A stretch of DNA of 5,659 nt from contig DQIG01000275.1 in NCBI GenBank assembly GCA_003525885.1, positions 1-5,659 on the forward strand, read 5' to 3'. Both the position numbers and the translations under genes were made by a program. This stretch comes from Stenotrophomonas sp. Lineage in GTDB: Bacteria > Pseudomonadota > Gammaproteobacteria > Xanthomonadales > Xanthomonadaceae. Positions within the stretch are counted from its first letter, which is position 1, and the number at the start of each line of letters is the position of its first letter. Under the pieces are notes generated by a model that saw only the letters and a list, made by a program, of their open reading frames with translations, was not told the DNA's origin and made no database searches. Positions 1 through 5,536 of this stretch are shown one piece after another.

Positions 1-16
1 CAGCGGCCGGCACTAC
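1..16. repeat. Truncated SMAG/REP-like GTAG arm at the window edge
   Basis: Read on the minus strand, these 16 bases are GTAGTGCCGGCCGCTG, a GTAG-headed, GC-rich arm typical of the SMAG family of REP elements in Stenotrophomonas maltophilia. It lies 7 nt past the stop codon of the sugar dehydrogenase gene, a usual place for such elements, where they can fold in the mRNA 3' end. The partner arm is outside the window, so the hairpin cannot be confirmed. Confidence 0.5.
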
Positions 17-23
17 CGGGGCA

Positions 24-1190
24 TCAGGTCTTCGGGGTGAGCTTCAACAGGCGCGCCTTGTTGCCATCTTCCAGCAGCCACAGCGCGCCATCCGGGCCCT
101 GTTCCACTTCGCGGATGCGTTCGCCCATGTTGAAGCGCTCGGCTTCACGCGCACTGTCGCCGTCGAAGGCCACGCGCACCAGCGAGGTGGAGGACAGGCC
201 GCCGATGAAGCCGCTGCCCTTCCACTGCGGGAACAGGCTGCCGCTGTAGATCACGAAGCCGGCCGGCGAGATCACCGGCGTCCAGGTCACCTTCGGGGCG
301 GCGAATTCCGGACGGGTGTCGTGGTCGGGAATCGGTCGGCCGTCGTAGTGGTCACCGTTGGAGACGATCGGGTACCCGTAGTTGGCGCCGCGCACGATCA
401 GGTTCAGTTCGTCGCCGCCGGCCGGGCCCATCTCGTGCGCCCACAGCTTGCCGTTGGCATCGAAGGCCATGCCGAGGATGTTGCGGTGGCCCAGCGACCA
501 CACCTGCGCGGCGACCCCGCCCTGCGAGGCGAACGGATTGTCGGCGGGGAGGCTGCCATCGTCGTTGAGGCGGATGATCTTGCCGAGGTTGCTGCCCATG
601 TCCTGGGCCGGATCGAATTTCTGCCGCTCGCTGGAGCTGATCCACAGCTTGCCGTCCGGGCCGAAGGCGAGGCGATGCCCGTAGTGGCCCTCGCCGCTGA
701 CCTTGGGGCTCTGCCGCCAGATCACCTCCAGGTCCTTCAGCTGGCCGGCGCCGGTGGCGTCCAGCGCCAGCGTGGCGCGGGCCACGGCGGCACCGCGGGT
801 GTCCAGCGTGCCTTCCTCGGCATAGCTGAGATAGATCACGTGGTTGCTTGCGAACTGCGGGTGCAGGATCACGTCACCGAAACCGCCCTGGCCACCATAG
901 GCGACCTTGGGAACGCCGGTGATCTCGTGCTTCTGGCCGCTGGCCAGGTCCAGGTGCTGCAGCGTGCCGCGCTTTTCGGTGACCAGCAGGCTGCCGTCGG
1001 GCAGGAAGGTCATCGCCCAGGGCTGGTCGAAGCGGCTGACTTCGGTGGCGGTGAACGGGCGCTGGTCGGTGGCCGCAGAGGCCGGTGCGGCGGTCTGGGC
1101 GCCGCTGGCGGCCGGATCGGCGGCGTTGCAGGCGGAGGTGGCGAGGATCGGCACCAGGCCGAGGGCGAGCAGCAGGGGCATGCGGGTCAT
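24..1190 (-). CDS. PQQ-dependent aldose sugar dehydrogenase (YliI/s-GDH family), exported, probable lipoprotein
   Basis: 388 residues. The family oxidises aldose sugars to lactones outside the cytoplasm, using pyrroloquinoline quinone on a six-bladed beta-propeller; E. coli YliI is of similar length. Residues 1-20 form a signal peptide that ends TSAC, so Cys21 may be lipidated, although Thr at -3 is not ideal for a lipobox. An Ala/Pro/Ser/Thr-rich linker follows to about 45. Family motifs then occur in order: QPWAMTFLPDGSLLVTE (56-72), GGQGGFGDVILHP (99-111), HYGHRLAFGPDG (169-180), GHRNILGMAFD (234-244), EMGPAGGDELNLI (253-265) and GANYGYP (268-274). By analogy with s-GDH, His169 is the likely catalytic base, and Arg236/Asn237 lie in the cofactor-binding segment. 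The ATG start is supported by GGAG 6 nt upstream. The gene is divergent from the yiaA-like gene. The real sugar substrate is unknown, and no PQQ biosynthesis gene is visible here. Confidence 0.93.
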   Translation of the reverse strand: MTRMPLLLALGLVPILATSACNAADPAASGAQTAAPASAATDQRPFTATEVSRFDQPWAMTFLPDGSLLVTEKRGTLQHLDLASGQKHEITGVPKVAYGGQGGFGDVILHPQFASNHVIYLSYAEEGTLDTRGAAVARATLALDATGAGQLKDLEVIWRQSPKVSGEGHYGHRLAFGPDGKLWISSSERQKFDPAQDMGSNLGKIIRLNDDGSLPADNPFASQGGVAAQVWSLGHRNILGMAFDANGKLWAHEMGPAGGDELNLIVRGANYGYPIVSNGDHYDGRPIPDHDTRPEFAAPKVTWTPVISPAGFVIYSGSLFPQWKGSGFIGGLSSTSLVRVAFDGDSAREAERFNMGERIREVEQGPDGALWLLEDGNKARLLKLTPKT

Positions 1191-1232
1191 GGGTATCTCC
1201 AGGGCGGGGATGCGGATGGCCGGGCTGTCCCT

Positions 1233-1241
1233 TGTATACCA
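1233..1241 (-). promoter_or_regulatory. Candidate extended -10 promoter element for the sugar dehydrogenase gene
   Basis: On the minus strand this reads TGGTATACA, an extended -10 pattern (TGn followed by a hexamer matching TATAAT at four of six positions). It lies 43 nt upstream of the start codon, which would give a leader of about 35 nt. I see no convincing -35 hexamer at the usual spacing; extended -10 promoters often lack one. This is inference from sequence only. Confidence 0.3.
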
Positions 1242-1311
1242 CTGGAGCGGTGACCGTCGTGGCCCGAAGGTCCTGCGCCCCCTGTGCGGCGGCGGCGGGA
1301 TCGTCTAGGGT

Positions 1312-1336
1312 GGGCACGCCCGGGCAAAGCGTGCCC
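1312..1336 (+). other. Small hairpin in the leader of the yiaA-like gene
   Basis: GGGCACGC (1312-1319) and GCGTGCCC (1329-1336) are perfect complements around a 9-nt loop. The hairpin ends 11 nt before the Shine-Dalgarno AAGGA of the gene that starts at 1359. No T-tract follows, so it is not a classic terminator. It may be a leader structure or a chance GC-rich pairing. Confidence 0.3.
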
Positions 1337-1358
1337 GTCTGCCTGCCAAGGATCTGCA

Positions 1359-1811
1359 ATGAACACTGCCATGCCCCACAAGCCGTCCACCGCCTTCATC
1401 GCTGCCTCGTGGGTGGCCCTGCTGCTGGGCGCGGCGGCGTACCTGATCGGTCTGTTCAACGCCACGATGGCGCTCAACGAGAAGGGCTACTACCTGACCC
1501 TGCTGCTGTTCGGCCTGTTCGCCGCGGTGTCGCTGCAGAAGAGCGTGCGCGACCGCGTCGAAGACATTCCGGTGAGTGGCCTGTACTACGCGCTGTGCTG
1601 GTTCGCGCTGCTGTCGGCGCTGATGCTGCTGCTGGTCGGGCTGTGGAATGCCACGCTGGCACCCAGCGAGAAAGGGTTCTATGGCATGGCGTATGCGTTG
1701 TCGCTGTTCGGCGCGGTGGCGGTGCAGAAGAACACGCGCGACCTGATCGCCGCCGGTGGTGGCGAGCGCAAGCGCAGCGCGATCGTGCCGCCGCTGCCGG
1801 AACAGGATTGA
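1359..1811 (+). CDS. yiaA: YiaA-like inner membrane protein with two YiaAB domains
   Basis: 150 residues, with about four membrane helices (roughly 14-34, 46-60, 75-97 and 108-122). The protein is an internal duplication with an exact 63-residue period. GLFNA (31-35), NEKGYY (40-45) and QKSVRD (60-65) recur as GLWNA (94-98), SEKGFY (103-108) and QKNTRD (123-128). This matches the YiaA/YiaB family; E. coli YiaA also has two such units and similar length. The C-terminal tail (129-150) is polar with basic and proline residues. The molecular function of the family is not established. I chose ATG 1359 because AAGGA (1348-1352) sits 6 nt upstream and no other in-frame start has such a site; the frame stays open back to 1284, but that would only add an unsupported basic leader. 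A second ATG at 1371 is possible. The gene stands alone on this strand and ends at a SMAG-like hairpin. Confidence 0.9.
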   Translation: MNTAMPHKPSTAFIAASWVALLLGAAAYLIGLFNATMALNEKGYYLTLLLFGLFAAVSLQKSVRDRVEDIPVSGLYYALCWFALLSALMLLLVGLWNATLAPSEKGFYGMAYALSLFGAVAVQKNTRDLIAAGGGERKRSAIVPPLPEQD

Positions 1812-1815
1812 TTCT

Positions 1816-1864
1816 GTAGGGCCGGGCCCATGCTCGAGCGAGCCGAGCGTGGGCTCGGCTCTAC
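1816..1864. repeat. SMAG/REP-like GTAG hairpin between convergent genes
   Basis: Two 21-nt arms (1816-1836 and 1844-1864) form an inverted repeat around a 7-nt loop; both arms begin with GTAG when each is read 5' to 3' inward. The arms differ at three positions, and all three give G-U pairs in the plus-strand RNA, so the stem has no true mismatch there. The GTAG ends and the GCCGAGCCC-type core fit SMAG REP elements. It begins 4 nt after the yiaA-like stop and lies 12 nt beyond the stop of the gene at 1877-2200. It may protect or end both transcripts, although no T-tract follows on either strand. Confidence 0.8.
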
Positions 1865-1876
1865 AAAAGCTCCGTG

Positions 1877-2200
1877 CTACCGCGCAAGCCGCTGGTCGGC
1901 ATTGACCGCTTCCTCCCAGCCACGGCGCACGGCGTTGCGTGCCTGCGCCCATTCCAGGCGACTGCGGCCACGTTCGCTGGCCCAGCGTGATTCGAGCTCG
2001 GCTTCGACCTGTTCGTAGGCGCGGATCATGTCCTGCGCACGTGCAGCGTGGCCGATGCGATAGGCCGGCTCGTAGTCCTCGAAGAACAGCTGGTCGTCGT
2101 AGTACGGCTCGGCCGTGTAGCGCTCGCGCCAGTAGTTGGAGATTGCATCACGTGGCGTGCTGTCGTCCGGCACGCGGCCGGGGATCTGGTACTCGGCCAT
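1877..2200 (-). CDS. Conserved small protein of unknown function
   Basis: 107 residues, soluble and highly charged, with no signal peptide or membrane segment. I cannot name a characterised family. The middle carries an aromatic/acidic pattern: W24 and Y28, then EDYEPAYRIG (41-50). Later come ESRW (70-73) and, near the end, ARNAVRRGWEE (87-97). From memory, this order (a DYxPAYRxG block, a Trp-containing acidic helix, and a closing AVRxxW block) recurs in uncharacterised bacterial proteins, some linked to general stress; that is recollection, not a search result. The second half looks mainly helical. ATG 2200 is supported by GGAG (2208-2211) 7 nt upstream. The gene is on the same strand as the permease operon, but 111 nt and a candidate terminator hairpin separate them, so it is probably its own unit. 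Its 3' end faces the yiaA-like gene. Confidence 0.82.
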   Translation of the reverse strand: MAEYQIPGRVPDDSTPRDAISNYWRERYTAEPYYDDQLFFEDYEPAYRIGHAARAQDMIRAYEQVEAELESRWASERGRSRLEWAQARNAVRRGWEEAVNADQRLAR

Positions 2201-2285
2201 GGAAGGGCTCCGTTGTTGACGAAGCCTGATCCTGCCTGCGTGGCGGTTAACGGTCTGGTCCGGCAGCGTGATCGCCAGATCAATC

Positions 2286-2304
2286 CGCCGGGCATGCCCC
2301 GGCG
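2286..2304 (-). terminator. Candidate 3'-end hairpin of the regulator-transpeptidase-permease operon
   Basis: On the minus strand, CGCCGGG and CCCGGCG form a 7-bp all-GC stem with a 5-nt loop, beginning 7 nt after the permease stop codon. The following bases (GATTGATC) contain no real U-tract, so it may be a weak terminator or an mRNA-protecting stem rather than a standard Rho-independent site. Confidence 0.4.
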
Positions 2305-2311
2305 TTACCGA

Positions 2312-3613
2312 TCATCCGGCGTCCGCATCCTTGCGTGGCAGCTTGTAGATCACTGCGCCGATGGCGAACGCGACCAGTGCGGCGGCGATGTTCTGCCAGC
2401 TGGCACTGGCGAACAGGGCCAGGCACAGCAGCAGCGCCAGCACCGGAATCAGCGGGCCACCAGGCAGTTTCAACGCGCCCGGGCGGTCGGCGTAGCGCTT
2501 GGCCAGTACCAGTACGGCCGCGGCGGTACCGATGTAGGCGAACAGGCGCGTGGTCATCGACAGCAGGGCCAGCTGCACGAACGAACCGGACAGGGCCAGG
2601 CCGAGCGCGATCAGGCCCTGGCACAGGATCGACGCGGCCGGGGTATGGAAGCGTGGATGCACCTGCGCCAGGATCTTCGGCCCGTAGCCGTCGCGGGCCA
2701 ACGCGAACAGGAAACGCGGGCCCATCATCATCGTGTTGCTGTTGGTACCGAGGATGGAGATGGTGGCGCCGATGGTGAGGATCAGCGCCAGGGCCTCGCC
2801 ACCGAAGCCGGCAGCGGCATCGGCCAGCGGCGTGGCCGAGCTGGACAGGCCGGCCAGCGTGCCCTGCGCCACCACCTGCACCGCGCCGTAGATGACGGTG
2901 ACGGTGACGATCATGGTGATCAGGGCGAACGGAATGTCGCGGCGCGGATTGCGGTACTCGCCGGCGGCGGCCGGAATGTTCTCGAAGCCCGCGTAGGCGT
3001 ACAGCAGCAGCAAGGCGGCTTCACCCATGCGCTGCAGGTCATGCGGGTCCGGGCGCTGGCCGGAGAAGGCCAGTTGTGGGTCGATGTAGAACGCACCGAT
3101 GGCCACGAACAACAGAAGCGGCAGCATCTTGCCGATCACCAGTACCACGCCGGTGCGCGCGGCCGAGCGCACGCCAATGATGTTGACGCCGGTGAGGAAG
3201 CCCAGCGACACCACGATCACCGCGATGCGACCCATGCCGGCGCCGGCCCACGGCCAGAAGCGCGCGACCGCATCGGCCAGCGCATTGCTGAGTGCGGCCG
3301 CCGAACTGATGCGGGTCAGCCAGATCATCCAGCCGATCTCGAACCCGGCGAATCGCCCGAACGCCTCGCGTGCATACAGGTAGCTGCCACCGGGCTCGTC
3401 GAAATAGCTGGCGGCCTGCGCGTAGCACAGCACCAGCAGCGCGACGACGATGCCAGCGGCGACCACGCCCCACAGGCTGAACGGGCCGAGCAGGGCAACG
3501 GTGGCGGCCGGCAGCAGGTAGATGCCACTGCCGATCACATCGTTGATCGACAGGCCGACGATCTGCCAGCGGCTGACCGCGCGCTGCAGCTGGGGTTCGT
3601 CCTGCGTGCTCAA
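2312..3613 (-). CDS. APC-superfamily amino-acid permease
   Basis: 433 residues from the proposed TTG start, with about 12 hydrophobic segments, normal for an APC-family amino-acid/amine transporter of the inner membrane. TM1 has the substrate-binding helix break GLSINDVIGSGIY (20-32, GSGI at 28-31). The TM2-3 region has DEPGGSYLYAREAFG (72-86). AYAGFEN (206-212) is followed by the family motif GEYRNPRRDIP (218-228). PRFLFALARDG (299-309) comes later in the chain. The substrate cannot be read from these motifs. For the start, the frame is open to a GTG at 3646, but that has no good ribosome site. TTG 3613 overlaps the transpeptidase stop (TTGA) and has GGAG 7 nt upstream, and the family needs little sequence before TM1. 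It is the last gene of a three-gene operon and is probably translated by coupling to the transpeptidase. Uptake of an amino acid or amine related to cell-wall turnover is only inference. Confidence 0.92.
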   Translation of the reverse strand: MSTQDEPQLQRAVSRWQIVGLSINDVIGSGIYLLPAATVALLGPFSLWGVVAAGIVVALLVLCYAQAASYFDEPGGSYLYAREAFGRFAGFEIGWMIWLTRISSAAALSNALADAVARFWPWAGAGMGRIAVIVVSLGFLTGVNIIGVRSAARTGVVLVIGKMLPLLLFVAIGAFYIDPQLAFSGQRPDPHDLQRMGEAALLLLYAYAGFENIPAAAGEYRNPRRDIPFALITMIVTVTVIYGAVQVVAQGTLAGLSSSATPLADAAAGFGGEALALILTIGATISILGTNSNTMMMGPRFLFALARDGYGPKILAQVHPRFHTPAASILCQGLIALGLALSGSFVQLALLSMTTRLFAYIGTAAAVLVLAKRYADRPGALKLPGGPLIPVLALLLCLALFASASWQNIAAALVAFAIGAVIYKLPRKDADAG

Positions 3614-4371
3614 CGGGCGTCTCCGGCCAGCGCGGGCAGTTGCCACTGCGCCTGCAGGCGCTTGTACTCGGCACGCGGCAGCAGGACGAAGCGCGGCGCG
3701 TCCTGCGGGCGCAGCCAGTTCATCAGCGCCTGCATGCGTTCCTGTGGCATGGCCGTACAGCCGGCGGTGGCCTCACCGGGCGTGCGCCACAGGTGGGCGA
3801 AGATGCAGCTGCCCTTGCCGGGCTGGTTGTCCGGGTTGTGGGCGATGACGAAGCCTTCCCGGTAACGCACGTCGCCCTTGTTGTGCAGGTCCAGCCGCAT
3901 CGGCTCGGTGGAGCCCTTGACCGCTGCGCTGCCGACCTTCTTTTCATCGACGATGCGGTTGTAGAACGGCGAACCGGGCACGTCCATGCAGTAGCTGCTG
4001 TCCAGCATCGGCTGGTAGGGCATCGCGGTGCCGGAGCGGGTGACGGCATAGCCGAACGCACTGCCGAGCGCGAATATGCCGGCCGGGCTGCGACCGTCTC
4101 CTTCCTGCTTCTGCGGGCCATCGGCCTGTGCCGGATGCAGGCCCAGGCCCCAGCCGCTGCCGTTGCGGCCGAGTGCAACCGGGAACGCCTGTCCGTGCGT
4201 GTGCCAGCCCTTGCCGTCGCGCACATAGGCCTGCAGCTGCCCCTGGGTACTGTCCCAGCCTTCGCTGGTGACCACGATCAGCTGGCGCGCGCCATCCAGC
4301 GGCGCTGCGTGAACGGACACCGCCGCAGCAAGCAGCAGTGCAGTGGTGGCAAGGCGGGCCAGCGATCTCAT
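3610..4371 (-). CDS. Secreted L,D-transpeptidase, YkuD-like catalytic domain
   Basis: 253 residues. Enzymes of this fold form or exchange peptide links in peptidoglycan with an active-site cysteine, acting in the periplasm. Residues 1-22 are a signal peptide (basic start, then TTALLLAAAVSV) with likely cleavage at VHA|AP. The mature protein is one catalytic domain of the COG3786-like subgroup, with no peptidoglycan-binding module. Visible motifs are GDGRSPAGIFALG (91-103), the family entry GRSPAG loop; HNKGDV (163-168); EGFVIAHN (172-179) with His178; and KGSCIFAHLWRTPGEATAGC (186-205), where His193 and Cys205 are the probable catalytic pair. Cys128 and Cys189 are extra cysteines. ATG 4371 is preceded directly by an in-frame TTG; GGAG (4381-4384) is 9 nt from the ATG and 6 nt from the TTG, so one extra residue is possible. 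It is the middle gene of the operon, 15 nt after the regulator and overlapping the permease. Confidence 0.92.
   Translation of the reverse strand: MRSLARLATTALLLAAAVSVHAAPLDGARQLIVVTSEGWDSTQGQLQAYVRDGKGWHTHGQAFPVALGRNGSGWGLGLHPAQADGPQKQEGDGRSPAGIFALGSAFGYAVTRSGTAMPYQPMLDSSYCMDVPGSPFYNRIVDEKKVGSAAVKGSTEPMRLDLHNKGDVRYREGFVIAHNPDNQPGKGSCIFAHLWRTPGEATAGCTAMPQERMQALMNWLRPQDAPRFVLLPRAEYKRLQAQWQLPALAGDAR
3611..3624 (-). promoter_or_regulatory. Ribosome-binding site and TTGA stop/start overlap that set the permease start
   Basis: On the minus strand, GGAG (3624-3621) is followed by a 7-nt spacer and TTG (3613-3611). The last two bases of that TTG are the first two of the TGA stop of the upstream transpeptidase (3612-3610). 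This geometry is typical of translational re-initiation and favours a permease start 11 codons downstream of the longest open frame. A TTG start would make initiation inefficient and dependent on ribosomes arriving from the upstream gene. Confidence 0.65.
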
Positions 4372-4386
4372 CAACGTGCGCTCCGG

Positions 4387-5235
4387 TCAGGAATCCAGCA
4401 GGTGGTCGATCCGCTCCAGGTTCACCGCAAGCTGCTGCTGGCGATCCGGATTGGTGTGGCAGAGCAGCACGAACAGGAAATCGAGCAGGGCGTGCATGGC
4501 GCTACGGTACAGCAGCTGCGCGACCTGCGGCGTGCGGTCGTGCGCGCAGACCGCCAGTGCCGCATCAGCATGCGCGCGCAGCGGGTTGGCGGTGTGGCGG
4601 GTGATGGAAATCACCTTGCCACCCATGTCCTGGAACTGCCGTGACAGCTGCGAAAGCTGCGGCAGGTTGCCGAATTCGGAGAACACCAGCAGCACATCGC
4701 CGGGACGAGCGGCCGAGAGGTTGGCCAGCATGAGGACCGGGTCGGTGTGCGGCACCACCAGCAGGCCGAGCAGCGACAGCCGCATGGCGAACTCGCGGGC
4801 ATACAGGCCGTCGTCACCCAGGCCGTAGACGAACAGTTTGGGCGCACCGTCGAGCAGCTGCACGATGCGCTCGATCTCCTCACGTGGATTGGCCTGGCGT
4901 GTTTCCTCCTCGGCCTGCGCCTTGCTGCGGCGCAGGGCCTCGCCCAGGCGCAGGTAGTCATCGCCGCTGTCGGGTTCGCTGGGGGCCTGTTGTGGGTCGG
5001 CACCGGCGCGAGCCACATCCTGGCCGATGGAGTACTTCAGGTCCGGGTAGCCCTTGAAGCCGAGTTTCTGGCTGAACTTCACCACGCTGGACTGGCTGAT
5101 GCCGAGCGCGCTGGCCAGTTGCTGTGACGAGTAGTCGCGCAGCAGGTGGGCGTTGTCGAGGATGAAGTCGGCGATGCGGCGTTCGATGGCCGACATCTGC
5201 CCGCGCTCGGTGCGGATCTTCAGCAGGGGCGGCAT
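4387..5235 (-). CDS. RpiR/MurR-family HTH-SIS transcriptional regulator with an unusual SIS pocket
   Basis: 282 residues. The N-terminal HTH_6 domain (about 1-75) has the family layout: LLKIRTERGQMSAIERRIAD (4-23), then the helix-turn-helix around SSQQLASALGISQSSVVKFS (36-55) and GFKGYPDLK (59-67). A charged, Ala/Gln-rich linker (76-125) leads to a SIS domain (about 130-255) with LFVYGLGDDGLYAREFAMRL (134-153) and GDVLLVFSEFGNLPQL (179-194). In typical family members these loops read GxGxS and SxSGxT, and their Ser/Thr hold a sugar phosphate. Here they are GLGDD and SEFGNL, with most of those residues gone, so the ligand may differ. ATG 5235 fits the family's usual N-terminus; the frame stays open upstream to 5430 but runs into repeat sequence. 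The Shine-Dalgarno is weak. It is the first gene of the operon and likely regulates it and itself, but target and effector are unknown. Confidence 0.9.
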   Translation of the reverse strand: MPPLLKIRTERGQMSAIERRIADFILDNAHLLRDYSSQQLASALGISQSSVVKFSQKLGFKGYPDLKYSIGQDVARAGADPQQAPSEPDSGDDYLRLGEALRRSKAQAEEETRQANPREEIERIVQLLDGAPKLFVYGLGDDGLYAREFAMRLSLLGLLVVPHTDPVLMLANLSAARPGDVLLVFSEFGNLPQLSQLSRQFQDMGGKVISITRHTANPLRAHADAALAVCAHDRTPQVAQLLYRSAMHALLDFLFVLLCHTNPDRQQQLAVNLERIDHLLDS

Positions 5236-5265
5236 GCGGGGCGTCCGGGTGTCTGCAAAGGCGTT

Positions 5266-5277
5266 GCGGTTGACCGC
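5266..5277. promoter_or_regulatory. Candidate operator palindrome upstream of the regulator
   Basis: GCGGTTGACCGC has perfect 5-nt arms around a 2-nt centre. It lies just downstream of the candidate -10 and 31 nt before the start codon of the HTH-SIS regulator, a fitting place for autorepression. RpiR-family sites are usually longer, and a 12-nt palindrome can arise by chance in GC-rich DNA, so this is a weak call. Confidence 0.28.
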
Positions 5278-5286
5278 GTAAAGCGA

Positions 5287-5292
5287 ATTATG
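5287..5292 (-). promoter_or_regulatory. Candidate -10 element for the regulator operon
   Basis: On the minus strand this reads CATAAT, five of six matches to TATAAT, in an otherwise very GC-rich stretch, 52 nt upstream of the proposed ATG. A C-rich spacer lies upstream and I find no recognisable -35 hexamer at 16-18 nt, so transcription may need an activator or the site may be accidental. Confidence 0.35.
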
Positions 5293-5324
5293 GGGTGGGT
5301 CGGGCGGGTGGGGATTGCGGGGGA

Positions 5325-5448
5325 CGCCGCAAGTACGTCCGTGTACGCTTAGCCGCGCCATCCATGGCGCGGATACCCCGCCCGGCCCCACCCCTCCGAC
5401 CTCTGACAGATCTCTGTGGCGTCCAGCCACGGAAGAGAAAAAAAGAAG
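5325..5448 (+). repeat. Left arm of a large inverted repeat with a nested palindromic hairpin
   Basis: This arm is matched in inverted orientation by 5537-5659. The first 85 nt (5325-5409) align with 5659-5575 without a gap; I count 38 identities in the first 46 nt and about three quarters overall. It contains GCAAGTACGTCC (5329-5340) and a perfect 9+2+9 palindrome, CCGCGCCATCCATGGCGCGG (5353-5372). It ends with CTGACAG (5403-5409), CCAGCCACGG (5423-5432) and a purine tract. A further 7-bp hairpin with one G-U pair (5414-5420 with 5426-5432) lies near the arm's end. The arrangement looks like a genus-specific dispersed intergenic repeat; I cannot name an established family. Confidence 0.75.
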
Positions 5449-5463
5449 CGCAGAAGCAAAAGC

Positions 5464-5489
5464 AAAAGCGGCCCACCGGCCGCTTTTTT
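5464..5489. terminator. Rho-independent terminator at the centre of the inverted repeat
   Basis: AAAAGCGGCC (5464-5473), a 4-nt loop, and GGCCGCTTTT (5478-5487) form a 10-bp stem, with the T-run continuing to 5489. It fits a plus-strand terminator best. On the minus strand the stem is followed by TTTTGCTTTTGC, so it may work both ways. No plus-strand gene is visible before it in the window, which leaves open either a short untranslated RNA from the left arm or use mainly by minus-strand transcripts entering from the right. Confidence 0.75.
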
Positions 5490-5536
5490 CATGCGCGCAG
5501 AATCCACGAGCGCAGCGACCCGCTGTTGCCCTTGAA

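Noticed and set aside
321..1253. A plus-strand open frame of about 310 codons opposite the sugar dehydrogenase gene
   Set aside because: No ribosome site or domain is visible, and the composition is Ala/Gly/Val/Arg-rich, as expected for antisense of a GC-rich gene. The minus-strand protein has all the PQQ-dehydrogenase motifs.
1284..1358. N-terminal extension of the yiaA-like protein by 25 residues
   Set aside because: The added residues are Arg/Cys/Gly-rich and the start at 1284 has no ribosome site, while ATG 1359 has AAGGA at 6 nt and matches the length of E. coli YiaA.
2048..3865. A plus-strand open frame of about 600 codons opposite the permease and transpeptidase genes
   Set aside because: Its product is rich in Arg, Gln, His and Gly with no recognisable domain. 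The minus strand carries clear family motifs, ribosome sites and an operon layout, so this is a GC-driven antisense shadow.
3640..4644. A plus-strand open frame of about 330 codons opposite the transpeptidase and the end of the regulator
   Set aside because: It crosses the junction of two well-supported minus-strand genes and has no family motif or start signal.
5236..5430. N-terminal extension of the regulator by 65 residues
   Set aside because: The added segment is low-complexity, translates the inverted-repeat arm and the candidate promoter, and lies before the usual family N-terminus. ATG 5235 gives the normal domain start.
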